Of a stretch of 13,991 nt of DNA, positions 1 to 7,771 are shown piece after piece. The translations under genes and the position numbers were made by a program. The notes beneath the pieces are model-generated. The model had not been told where the DNA came from. It worked only from the letters and a program-made list of their open reading frames with translations, and did no database searches. Origin of the DNA: Heyndrickxia sporothermodurans (GTDB taxonomy: Bacteria; Bacillota; Bacilli; Bacillales; Bacillaceae_C); assembly GCF_016785185.1 (NCBI RefSeq), contig NZ_JAEKDY010000093.1; one strand, written 5' to 3'. Numbering within the stretch: position 1 is the first letter of the stretch; each line of letters starts with the position of its first letter.

Positions 1-150
1 CTAAGGTTGTTGGGTGTGTGGTAACCTCAATTATCCTTAGATTTAGGGGGGTGGCAATTTTTTTGCTCAAAAATCCCTCTATTAAGGTAGTTTATAGCCT
101 ATTTTATATAAAAGTTTTGACAAAACGTATTTAAAAAGAGGAGGAGCAGT
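1..150 (+). promoter_or_regulatory. Leader upstream of the sugar operon
   Basis: This stretch should hold the promoter of the carbohydrate operon, but no convincing -35/-10 pair is visible. The best -10-like sequence is TATAAA at 107-112, with only a poor -35 about 19 bases upstream. A TTGACA at 117-122 has no -10 at a workable distance before the ribosome binding site GAGGAGGAG at 138-146. An imperfect inverted repeat, CTAAGG (1-6) with CCTTAG (35-40), could belong to the 3' end of the preceding transcript or to an operator. No catabolite-repression (cre) match was found. Confidence 0.35.
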
Positions 151-1455
151 ATGAAAAAAGCGAAGAAAATGAAGTTTCTAGCTGTAGCAATGTCATTATC
201 CCTAGCACTTGGTGCATGTTCTAGTAAGGATGCATCTACTGGTAAAACAGATGGAAAAAGCAATGAAAAAGATGAAAAGGTAACCATCGTTTATGCCAGA
301 GGGAAGGACGTTACAAAAGGTACGACTAAAATCGTTGAAGCTTTTGAAAAAGCACATCCAAACATCAAAGTTAAATTTGATGAAAAGCCAGCAGATTCCG
401 GACAACAGCATGATGCTTATATTACAGCATTCAATGGAAAATCTTCAGAAATTGATGTTTTTGATATGGATGTTGTTTGGCCAGCCGAATTTGCTCAAGC
501 AGATTATGTATTGCCACTTGACCGTTTTATCCAACAAGATGGCATTGATTTAAATGAATACAATCAAGGTGCTCTTTCTGCTGCTCAATTTAACGGAAAG
601 CAATGGGCATTACCTAAATTTATTGATGCAGGACTCCTTTTCTACCGTACTGATTTAGTGAAAAAAGATGAAGTGCCTAAAACATGGGATGAACTTCTAG
701 CAAGTGCGAAAGAAAAGAAAGGCAAAGGTGGAACAAAATTTGGTTACATTATGCAAGCAAAACAGTATGAAGGCTTAGTTTGTAACGCGATTGAATTTGT
801 CGCTGCTTACGGCGGTAAATTCATTAATGAAAAAAATGAAGTAGTAATTAATAGTCCAGAGGCAATCAAAGGCTTGAAAAAGCTAGTAGAAGTGGCAACA
901 TCTAAAGTTGTTCCGGGAAATGTAACTACGTTTACTGAGATTGAATCTGACCAAGCATTTATCGAAGGTCAAACTCCTTACCTTCGTAACTGGCCATATG
1001 AATATGCAAGTGCAAATGATGCTGAAAAGTCTAAAATTGCGGGTAAAGTAGCGATTGCTCCACTTCCGGCCGGGGATGCGGGATCTGCAGCAGCTCTTGG
1101 CGGTTGGATGGCTGGTATTAACAAGTACAGCAAACATCCGAAAGAAGCTTGGGAATTCTTGAAGTTCATGGCTGGGGCTGAAGGACAAAAAATTGATGCA
1201 ATTTACGGAGGTCACGCACCTACAATTACTAAACTGTTTGAAGACAAAGAAATACTTGATGCAAACCCTACTTTTGCAGATAAAAACTTCCAAGCTGGCT
1301 TAAACGCTGCAGTTGCACGTCCTGTTGCACCAAATTACCAAGAAATTTCTGAAATCATTCAAATTCAGGTTTCTAAAGCAATTGCAGGTAAACAAACGGT
1401 TGAAGAAGCTGTGAAAAATATGGAGAAAGAAATGAATGAAAAGTTGGTAAAATAA
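151..1455 (+). CDS. Sugar ABC transporter substrate-binding lipoprotein (family 1)
   Basis: This 434-residue protein should capture a sugar outside the cell and deliver it to the two permeases encoded just downstream. It opens with a lipoprotein signal: a lysine-rich n-region, a hydrophobic core at about residues 8-20, and the lipobox LGAC with the lipidated cysteine at 23, followed by a polar Ser/Lys/Asp linker. The mature part reads as a family 1 solute-binding protein (MalE/ThuE type). It starts with a VTIVYA strand and a helix containing AFEKAHPNIKV. A WPAEFAQADYVLPLD segment and a C-terminal GGWMAGINKYSKHP-AWEFLKFM segment follow, all typical of the class. Length fits the usual 410-450 residues. 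The start is fixed by GAGGAGGAG ending five bases before the ATG. The substrate cannot be read from the sequence. ThuA downstream suggests trehalose or another disaccharide, but that is inference. Confidence 0.93.
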   Translation: MKKAKKMKFLAVAMSLSLALGACSSKDASTGKTDGKSNEKDEKVTIVYARGKDVTKGTTKIVEAFEKAHPNIKVKFDEKPADSGQQHDAYITAFNGKSSEIDVFDMDVVWPAEFAQADYVLPLDRFIQQDGIDLNEYNQGALSAAQFNGKQWALPKFIDAGLLFYRTDLVKKDEVPKTWDELLASAKEKKGKGGTKFGYIMQAKQYEGLVCNAIEFVAAYGGKFINEKNEVVINSPEAIKGLKKLVEVATSKVVPGNVTTFTEIESDQAFIEGQTPYLRNWPYEYASANDAEKSKIAGKVAIAPLPAGDAGSAAALGGWMAGINKYSKHPKEAWEFLKFMAGAEGQKIDAIYGGHAPTITKLFEDKEILDANPTFADKNFQAGLNAAVARPVAPNYQEISEIIQIQVSKAIAGKQTVEEAVKNMEKEMNEKLVK

Positions 1456-1467
1456 CTTCGCAATTTT

Positions 1468-1500
1468 ATGTATTAGCCTTCTGATCGAAGGCTAATACAT
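1468..1500 (+). promoter_or_regulatory. Intercistronic hairpin after the binding-protein gene
   Basis: A perfect 14-bp inverted repeat (1468-1481 with 1487-1500) with a five-base loop begins 13 bases after the binding-protein stop codon. No T-run follows (TATAGAAAAT), so it is not a classical intrinsic terminator. In binding-protein-dependent systems, a hairpin here commonly protects the upstream message or causes partial termination, so that binding protein exceeds permease. That role is inferred from position. The 121-base gap here is the largest in the operon. Confidence 0.8.
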
Positions 1501-1576
1501 TATAGAAAATCGAAAAAAGAATTGTTTAGTAGATGGAAGCAACGCACTTACGCTTTTCAAATAAGGGAGTGAAAAG

Positions 1577-2914
1577 ATGAGGAAGGACGAAACCCATAAA
1601 AGTGACTTAAAAAAGGGGAAGGTAAAGAAAAAGTCGACAGAAAAAATCATGGCCTATTCATTAATCGCGCCGGCATTAATCTTAATATTAGTCATTTCAG
1701 TGTGGCCTGTACTGCAATCATTTTATTTCAGTATGTTTGATCTCAAGTTAAACAGCCCTACGAAATCGGAAACCCATTTATCCTACAGTTTTGATCTAGA
1801 ACGATACTTAGATAATTACCCATTTTTAGTGGGTGGTATTGATAACGAAATTAGAAATGGTCATGCAAAAGAAGATTTGCAGCGTGTAAAATATGACCTG
1901 CAAGCATTAGATAAAGAGATTCAGAAAAATTCTGAAATAGCGAAAAACTATGACATTGTGAATGATAGATTGCTAAACATGGAGAAAGTTGATCCAAGTA
2001 TTGCAATTTTAAAAATTGATAAAAAAACGGCGAAAAATTTTCAACAATCATCAGAGAAAATCGCTAAAACTATAAAACTGATTTCTAAGAAAACAAAACT
2101 CTCACAAGGGAAAAAAATTGTCGGCTTATCATCTGCCATGAATCAAGTAGTAGTGGAACCAACCTTTATTGGGTTCAAGCATTATGAAGATAATTTAACA
2201 GATAAAAGAATGTGGCGAGCACTTGGTAATACTTTTACATTTACTGTAATATCCGTATTTCTTGAACTCGTTTTAGGTCTTGCTATTGCTCTATTAATTA
2301 ACAAAGCATTTGTTGGTCGCGGGTTGATCCGTGCCACCATTTTAATCCCTTGGGCGATTCCGACAGCTGTTTCCGCGTTAATGTGGAAATATCTCTACGA
2401 TGGTCAAAACGGAATTGTAGCAATGATTTTTGAAAAATTAGGTCTGGTTGATAGTATGTCAAATTTATTGACGTCGCAAGCTGGAGCAATGTTCTCCGTT
2501 ATTTTTGCAGATGTATGGAAGACAACACCATATATGGCCTTGTTATTGCTTGCGGGATTACAAACGATTCCAAGTTCATTGTACGAAGCAGCTTCTATTG
2601 ATGGAGCAACAAAATGGAAACAATTTACTTCTATTACACTACCGTTGATAAAAACAAGCATACTAGTAGCATTATTATTCCGTACTCTCGACGCATTTAG
2701 GGTTTTCGATTTGATTTGGGTTATGACAGGCGGAGGTCCAGCAAACTCAACGGAAACGATTTCAATCCTAGCTTATAAAACGATGTTTTCACAAACAAAT
2801 TTTGGCGATGGTTCAGCCATTTCCGTTATTGTGTTTGTCTGTGTTGCCATCATATCCATGATCTATATTAAATTCCTAGGCAGGGATTTATTAGGAGATC
2901 GATCAGGGAAATAA
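1577..2914 (+). CDS. Sugar ABC transporter permease, MalF/UgpA type, with large external insertion
   Basis: This is one of two membrane subunits forming the sugar channel. The 445 residues are far above the usual 290-310 of this family. The N-terminus is lysine-rich (cytoplasmic), with the first membrane helix at about 26-51. The next conserved family segment (FIGFKHYEDN-LTDKRMWRALGNTF) does not appear until about 197-220. The intervening 62-195 is an extra lysine/glutamate-rich, mostly helical block that topology places outside the membrane. The remaining five helices follow, with the ATPase-docking EAA loop at 337-356 (EAASIDGATKWKQF...LPLIKT). The insertion is in frame and free of stops, so it is part of the protein. 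It recalls the MalF P2 domain that contacts the maltose-binding protein, but it sits after helix 1. The start is supported by AAGGGAGTG at 1563-1571. It should pair with the permease encoded 27 bases downstream. Confidence 0.93.
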   Translation: MRKDETHKSDLKKGKVKKKSTEKIMAYSLIAPALILILVISVWPVLQSFYFSMFDLKLNSPTKSETHLSYSFDLERYLDNYPFLVGGIDNEIRNGHAKEDLQRVKYDLQALDKEIQKNSEIAKNYDIVNDRLLNMEKVDPSIAILKIDKKTAKNFQQSSEKIAKTIKLISKKTKLSQGKKIVGLSSAMNQVVVEPTFIGFKHYEDNLTDKRMWRALGNTFTFTVISVFLELVLGLAIALLINKAFVGRGLIRATILIPWAIPTAVSALMWKYLYDGQNGIVAMIFEKLGLVDSMSNLLTSQAGAMFSVIFADVWKTTPYMALLLLAGLQTIPSSLYEAASIDGATKWKQFTSITLPLIKTSILVALLFRTLDAFRVFDLIWVMTGGGPANSTETISILAYKTMFSQTNFGDGSAISVIVFVCVAIISMIYIKFLGRDLLGDRSGK

Positions 2915-2941
2915 ACTTAATCGTAAAGGGGTGAGAATGTA

Positions 2942-3769
2942 ATGCAAAAAAAGTCCGGTTTTTTATTTTATGTTTTATTGTTTGTGTTTGTATTTGTTGT
3001 TATGTTTCCATTTTTGTGGATGCTCATTACTTCCATTAAGCCAATGACAGAGCTTTTTGGTGATAAAGCATTTACTCCTTATACTACTAATCCAACGATA
3101 AAGAGCTATATGTCGGTCTTTTTCGATTATCCTTTTGTTCGATATTTATGGAATAGTTTCGTTGTCTCGGCGATAACAACGATTTATACCGTATTTATCG
3201 CGTCCTTTGCGGCCTATGCGATTGCGCGCTTTCAGTTTAAAGGGAAAACATTTATTCTCGGTCTCGTGTTGTCTGTTTCGATGTTCCCACAAATCGCAAC
3301 GATTTCACCAATTTACATCTTTTTGAAAAATCTTGGCTTAACGAATTCTTATTTGGGATTAATCATTCCTTATACGACGATTACACTTCCATTATCGATT
3401 TGGATTCTCGTAACGTTTTTTAGGAAGATTCCTTATGATTTGGAAGAAGCCGCGAAAATCGATGGTGCTTCGATGATGCAAACGTATTGGAAGGTCATTT
3501 TCCCATTAGCGGCACCGGGGATTTTCACAACAGCAATTCTTGTATTTATTGCAGCATGGAATGAGTTTCTATTTGCTTTAACGATTAATACAGATGAAAA
3601 GTTTAAAACGGTCCCAGTTGGAATCGCGATGTTTCAAGGTCAATTCTCCATTCCATTGGGAGAAATTGCGGCAGCTACAATCGTTGTCACCATCCCACTG
3701 GTGATTTTAGTCCTAGCATTTCAACGCCGAATCGTTTCCGGTCTTACAAGTGGTTCGGTAAAAGAATAG
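2942..3769 (+). CDS. Sugar ABC transporter permease, MalG/UgpE type
   Basis: This is the second membrane subunit of the importer, 275 residues, normal for the MalG/UgpE (ThuG) family. A first membrane helix at about 7-31 is followed by an external loop and five more hydrophobic segments. The EAA loop that docks the ATPase is at about 168-187 (LEEAAKIDGASMMQTYWKVIFP). The AAWNEFLFAL segment at 204-213 and the C-terminal ending RRIVSGLTSGSVKE are typical of the family. The start follows AAAGGGGTGAG at about 2926-2936. The gene is 27 bases behind the first permease and 55 bases ahead of the ThuA gene, in one operon. No ATP-binding subunit is encoded here. In B. subtilis several such importers share the ATPase MsmX, which is the likely arrangement here (inference). 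Confidence 0.94.
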   Translation: MQKKSGFLFYVLLFVFVFVVMFPFLWMLITSIKPMTELFGDKAFTPYTTNPTIKSYMSVFFDYPFVRYLWNSFVVSAITTIYTVFIASFAAYAIARFQFKGKTFILGLVLSVSMFPQIATISPIYIFLKNLGLTNSYLGLIIPYTTITLPLSIWILVTFFRKIPYDLEEAAKIDGASMMQTYWKVIFPLAAPGIFTTAILVFIAAWNEFLFALTINTDEKFKTVPVGIAMFQGQFSIPLGEIAAATIVVTIPLVILVLAFQRRIVSGLTSGSVKE

Positions 3770-3824
3770 AAAAATAGATAAACAGTCAATGGACAATTTT
3801 AAAAAAATAAGGAGTGGTTTAAAC

Positions 3825-4547
3825 ATGGTAAAAGTCACAGTCTGGAATGAACATCGTCACGAAAAGAAAAATCCTGTGGTTGCGCAGAATTATCCAAATG
3901 GAATACATGGAGCGATTGCTAGCTTTCTAGAAAAAGAGGGAGCAGATGTTCAAACAGCAACATTGGATGAACCCGAACACGGATTAACAGATGACGTTTT
4001 GGCAAATACAGATGTTCTCGTATGGTGGGGTCATATTGCACATAACGAAGTATCTGATGAGGTCGTAAAAAAAGTAACCGAATGTGTTCTTAATGGAATG
4101 GGATTAATCGTCCTTCACTCTGGACATTTCTCAAAAGTATTCAAAACATTAATGGGGACTTCTTGTGATTTAAAATGGCGTGAGGCAGATGACCGCGAAA
4201 GACTATGGGTAGTTGATCCAAGTCATCCGATTGTAGCTGGAATTGGAGAATACATTGAACTAGATAAAGAAGAAATGTATGGAGAACATTTTGATATCCC
4301 TGCACCGGATGAGCTTGTATTCCTAAGCTGGTTCGAAGGCGGAGAAGTTTTCCGTAGCGGTTGTACATACCGTCGGGGTAACGGGAAAATTTTCTATTTC
4401 CGACCGGGACATGAAACGTATCCAACATACCATAATGAAAAAATTCAGCGAGTGATTACAAATGCAGTTAAATGGGCGGCACCGACAGATCATGCTAGGC
4501 CAATCTATGGAAATGCAAAACCTTTAGAAGAAATATCAAAAAAATAG
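3825..4547 (+). CDS. thuA: ThuA-like trehalose-utilisation protein
   Basis: This 240-residue soluble protein belongs to the ThuA family (Pfam ThuA), which has a glutamine-amidotransferase-like flavodoxin fold. ThuA was defined in rhizobia, where thuA and thuB act in trehalose use. ThuB was linked to formation of a 3-keto sugar, and I know of no settled reaction for ThuA itself. Visible family motifs are WNEHRHEK at 7-14, YPNGIH at 23-28, WWGH at 67-70, LHSGH at 97-101, YGEHFDIP at 152-159 and RPGHETYPTYHN at 193-204. The many histidines suggest a metal or sugar site. The catalytic Cys-His-Glu triad of true amidotransferases is not evident. I chose the ATG at 3825, not an in-frame ATG at 3789, because AAGGAG at 3809-3814 precedes it and family members begin MVKVTVWNE. 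The next gene, a dehydrogenase, follows 41 bases later. Confidence 0.92.
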   Translation: MVKVTVWNEHRHEKKNPVVAQNYPNGIHGAIASFLEKEGADVQTATLDEPEHGLTDDVLANTDVLVWWGHIAHNEVSDEVVKKVTECVLNGMGLIVLHSGHFSKVFKTLMGTSCDLKWREADDRERLWVVDPSHPIVAGIGEYIELDKEEMYGEHFDIPAPDELVFLSWFEGGEVFRSGCTYRRGNGKIFYFRPGHETYPTYHNEKIQRVITNAVKWAAPTDHARPIYGNAKPLEEISKK

Positions 4548-4588
4548 TTGTTTAATCGAAAATTTATCATTTAAAAGGAGGAAAAAAT

Positions 4589-5620
4589 ATGAGTAAGATT
4601 AAAGTTGGTATTATTGGTTGCGGAAGTATTGCCACACATCGTCATTTACCCGAATATGCATTGAATGAAAATGTAGAAATTATTGCGGTTTGCGATATCG
4701 TTGAGGATCGAGCTAAAGAAAGAGCGGAGCAATATGGAACGAAATTTTATACGAACTATGAAGAACTCCTAGCTAATGATGAAATTGAGGCTGTTAGTGT
4801 ATGTACGCCAAACTATCTTCACGCACCCATTTCTATTGCAGCATTAAACGCAGGAAAGCATGTCTTATGTGAAAAACCGATGGCTACATCTGAAGAAGAA
4901 GCAAAAGCAATGATTGAAGCAGCAGAAAGAAATGGCAAAAAATTGATGATTGCTCATAATCAACGATTTGTAAGCTCTCATGTGAAAGCTCGTAAATTAA
5001 TAGAATCAGGTGAAATCGGGAAAATTTATAGTTTCCGGACGGCATTTGGTCATGGCGGACCGGAAAGATGGAGTGCCGATGGTTCAAATAGTTGGTTTTT
5101 CAAAAAAGAAAAAGCATTTATCGGGGCAATGGGTGATTTAGGTGTTCACAAAACCGATTTACTTCGTTATTTATTAAACGAAGACATTGTAGAAGTTGCT
5201 GCTTTTGTTGATACAGTTGCTAAAAAGGAAACAACCGTTGACGATAATGCTGTTTGCATTTTGAAAACAGAAACCGGAATTATGGGAACACTTGCTGCAA
5301 GTTGGTCGTATGTTTCAAGTGAGGACAACTCAACGATTATTTATGGGGAAAATGCCATTCTTCGTCTGGAAGATCATCCGGAGTATTCATTAGTCGTGCA
5401 ATACAAAAATGGTGAAGTTGTTAAATACGAATTAGGAAAAATCCAGTCTAATGAAGATGGTGGTCAAAACAATACCCATGTAATAGAAAACTTTATTAAT
5501 AGTATTATTGATAACAGTGAAGTACCAATAAACGGAGACGAAGGTATGAAATCGTTAAACGTCATACTTGCTGCATTGGAATCAAGTAAAACGGGGAAAG
5601 TTGAAAAAGTGAAGAGATAA
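4589..5620 (+). CDS. Gfo/Idh/MocA-family sugar dehydrogenase (first copy)
   Basis: This is a 343-residue NAD(P)-dependent oxidoreductase. The N-terminal Rossmann fold has the dinucleotide loop GCGSIA at 10-15 and the CTPNYLH segment at 72-78. The EKP motif at 95-97 supplies the family's catalytic lysine (K96). The C-terminal alpha/beta domain contains GDLGVHKTD at 182-190, where D183 and H187 match the second catalytic motif. Family members oxidise a hydroxyl on sugars, inositols or glycosides. ThuB and the 3-dehydrogenases of glycosides belong here. Next to thuA, oxidation of the imported sugar at C3 is the leading guess, but specificity cannot be read. A strong AAAGGAGG at 4574-4581 sets the start. 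The opening residues (MSKIK-GI-G-G-IA---RH-P) are nearly the same as in the next gene, so the two are paralogues, though the C-terminal domains differ clearly. Confidence 0.92.
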   Translation: MSKIKVGIIGCGSIATHRHLPEYALNENVEIIAVCDIVEDRAKERAEQYGTKFYTNYEELLANDEIEAVSVCTPNYLHAPISIAALNAGKHVLCEKPMATSEEEAKAMIEAAERNGKKLMIAHNQRFVSSHVKARKLIESGEIGKIYSFRTAFGHGGPERWSADGSNSWFFKKEKAFIGAMGDLGVHKTDLLRYLLNEDIVEVAAFVDTVAKKETTVDDNAVCILKTETGIMGTLAASWSYVSSEDNSTIIYGENAILRLEDHPEYSLVVQYKNGEVVKYELGKIQSNEDGGQNNTHVIENFINSIIDNSEVPINGDEGMKSLNVILAALESSKTGKVEKVKR

Positions 5621-5698
5621 ATGTGAACTAATTATAGATGCACTTTAAATAATACGTACAATTAACTCATATTTTGATAGAGGAAGGGGAGGTGCAAA

Positions 5699-6736
5699 AT
5701 GAGTAAGATAAAACTAGGAATTGTAGGTGTAGGTGGAATTGCAGTTGATAGACATATCCCCGCCTTTTTAAGGTTAAATGATGATGTTTCAATTGAAGCG
5801 GTTTGTGATGTTAATTTCATACGTGCTCAAGAAGTGGCTGAAAGTTTTGGCATTCCACATGCGTATAACGATTATCGGGAAATGTTTACAGTAATTGATG
5901 CTGTTGTTATTTGTACACCGAATAAATTTCACTCAGAAATTACTGTTGCTGCCCTTAATTCCGGACTTCATGTCCTATGTGAGAAGCCAATGGCAATGAC
6001 AGTAGAGGAATGCCAAGCGATGATTGATGCCTCAAAAAAAGCTGAAAAAGTCTTAAGCATTGGATTTCATTATCGCTTTATGAAGGAATCACAAGGTGCA
6101 AAACGTATCATGGTTGCAAAGGAAATTGGTCATCCCCTAGTTGTTAGAATCCAAGCATTAAGAAGACGAAAGGTTCCAGGTTGGGGTGTGTTTACAAATA
6201 AGGACCTTCAGGGGGGCGGAAGTCTGATTGATTACGGATGTCATTTATTAGACCTTTCTTTATGGTTAATGGGGAATCCGAATCCTGTAGAGGTGTCAGG
6301 CACCACGTATCATGCTTTAAGCAACCAGCCCGGACAGGTGAATCAATGGGGAAATTTCAATCATGAAACCTTTAATGTGGATGATCATGTCACAGGATAT
6401 GTTCGATTTGCTAACGGAGCATCGATGCTATTAGAAGTTTCATGGTCTGCCAATATTGAAAGTGACAAAGAAAGTGTAAGCATATCAGGAGACCAAGGGG
6501 GCATTGAAGTATTTCCATTGAAACTAAACTATGCTAAGCATGGGATGTTATTTAACAGTGATGCGACCTGGATGCCGGAAACAGAGGATCCCGGGTATTT
6601 GCAGGCGAAGAACTTCGTAGACGTGATATTAAATCGTGCTGAACAAATTGTGAAACCTAAAGAAGCTTTACAAGTATCGCAAATTATGGAAGCTATTTAT
6701 AAAAGCAGCGAAAATCAAAAAAGTGTTCAATTATAA
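5699..6736 (+). CDS. Gfo/Idh/MocA-family sugar dehydrogenase (second copy)
   Basis: This is a 345-residue NAD(P)-dependent oxidoreductase of the same family as its neighbour. The dinucleotide loop is GVGGIA at 10-15, CTPNKFH lies at 72-78, and the EKP motif with the catalytic lysine is at 95-97. The second motif is LIDYGCHLLDL at 176-186, with D178 and H182. All key residues are intact, so it is not a decaying copy. The substrate domain differs from the first copy, notably an arginine-rich RRRKVPGWGVF stretch at 155-165 and an Asn/Gln/Trp-rich loop at about 209-220. That implies a different substrate, or the reverse step of an oxidise, act, reduce cycle (inference). GGGGAGGTG at 5686-5694 supports the start. 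The 78-base gap before it is long for the operon, but I see no convincing internal promoter. Confidence 0.92.
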   Translation: MSKIKLGIVGVGGIAVDRHIPAFLRLNDDVSIEAVCDVNFIRAQEVAESFGIPHAYNDYREMFTVIDAVVICTPNKFHSEITVAALNSGLHVLCEKPMAMTVEECQAMIDASKKAEKVLSIGFHYRFMKESQGAKRIMVAKEIGHPLVVRIQALRRRKVPGWGVFTNKDLQGGGSLIDYGCHLLDLSLWLMGNPNPVEVSGTTYHALSNQPGQVNQWGNFNHETFNVDDHVTGYVRFANGASMLLEVSWSANIESDKESVSISGDQGGIEVFPLKLNYAKHGMLFNSDATWMPETEDPGYLQAKNFVDVILNRAEQIVKPKEALQVSQIMEAIYKSSENQKSVQL

Positions 6737-6757
6737 ACGAAAGTGTGGGGAATACAA

Positions 6758-7726
6758 ATGAAACTAGGTGTTTTTACAGTTTTGTTTTCAGATAAATCGT
6801 TTACAGAAATGCTTGATTATGTTAAAGATGCTGGTCTTACAGCGGTTGAAATTGGAACGGGCGGATACCCGGGAGACGCTCATTGTAAACTAGATGAATT
6901 GCTTGAAAGTGAAACAAAAAGAGGAGAATATTTAAGTGAGATTAGGTCAAGAGGATTAGAAATCAGTGCTTTGAGCTGTCATGGTAACCCATTATCACCT
7001 GATAAAGAGTTTGCGGATAAATGTCACAACGACTTCGTTAAAACGGTAAAATTAGCTTCTTTAATGGGGGTACCCGTTGTCAATTGTTTTTCCGGTACAC
7101 CTGGGGATCATGAAGGTGCCAAATACCCCAATTGGCCAGTTGCACCATGGCCAAACGAATATACGGAAATTTTCAAATGGCAATGGGAAGAAAAACTCAT
7201 TCCATATTGGAAGGAATGGGGGCAATTCGCAAAAGATCATGATGTAAAGATTGGACTTGAGCTACACGGAGGTTTCTTAGTTCATACTCCGTATACACTT
7301 TTAAAATTACGTGAAGCGACATGTGATGCCATTGGCGCGAATCTTGATCCGAGTCATCTTTGGTGGCAAGGAATTGATCCAGTCGGTGCGATTAAAATAT
7401 TAGCTAAGGAAAATGCGATTCATCATTTTCATGCAAAAGATACCTATATTGATCAAGACAATGTGAATATGTACGGGTTAACTGACATGCAGCCATATGG
7501 TGAAGTTCGATCAAGAGCATGGTCCTTCCGCTCTGTTGGCTGTGGTCATGGACTTCAAGAGTGGTCCGACATGATGAGTGCTCTGCGTACATATGGTTAT
7601 GACTATGTTGTAAGCATTGAACACGAGGATCCAATCATGTCAATCGATGAGGGCTTCAAACGAGCGGTGAAAAACCTTCAATCTGTACTTATTGAAGAGC
7701 AACCAGCAAATATGTGGTGGGTGTAA
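6758..7726 (+). CDS. TIM-barrel sugar isomerase/epimerase-type enzyme (AP endonuclease 2 fold)
   Basis: This 322-residue protein belongs to the xylose-isomerase-like TIM-barrel family (AP_endonuc_2). The family includes sugar isomerases, epimerases, IolE/IolI and, more recently, lyases acting on 3-keto-glycosides. Metal-binding positions expected for the fold are present: E168 in GLELH, D197 and H200 in NLDPSHLWW, H223/H225 in HHFHAKD, and E288 in SIEHED. The N-terminal strand MKLGVFTVLF and EIGTGGYPG at 31-39 are also typical. An in-frame GTG at 6743 would add five residues, but ATG 6758 has the G-rich GTGGGG just upstream and matches the family's usual opening. The gene follows the second dehydrogenase by 21 bases and is the last of the operon. 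A role in cleaving or rearranging the oxidised sugar fits its place, but the exact reaction is unknown. Confidence 0.9.
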   Translation: MKLGVFTVLFSDKSFTEMLDYVKDAGLTAVEIGTGGYPGDAHCKLDELLESETKRGEYLSEIRSRGLEISALSCHGNPLSPDKEFADKCHNDFVKTVKLASLMGVPVVNCFSGTPGDHEGAKYPNWPVAPWPNEYTEIFKWQWEEKLIPYWKEWGQFAKDHDVKIGLELHGGFLVHTPYTLLKLREATCDAIGANLDPSHLWWQGIDPVGAIKILAKENAIHHFHAKDTYIDQDNVNMYGLTDMQPYGEVRSRAWSFRSVGCGHGLQEWSDMMSALRTYGYDYVVSIEHEDPIMSIDEGFKRAVKNLQSVLIEEQPANMWWV

Positions 7727-7771
7727 TACACCTGTTTTTCTGAAAAGTGTAATAGTAAATCTGTAAGTCGT

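Noticed and set aside
117..122. TTGACA as a -35 element for the sugar operon
   Set aside because: A -10 at 17 bases would fall in the ribosome binding site, and no TATAAT-like sequence is there.
1..134. Open frame running in from the left edge as the 3' end of an upstream gene
   Set aside because: The translation is a short hydrophobic string with no recognisable family, and the region looks like AT-rich leader DNA.
883..1293. Long antisense frame within the binding-protein gene
   Set aside because: It is a shadow of the lipoprotein gene with no binding site and no family features.
3789..3824. Upstream ATG start for the ThuA-like protein
   Set aside because: No binding site precedes it, and the real AAGGAG lies inside this stretch before ATG 3825.
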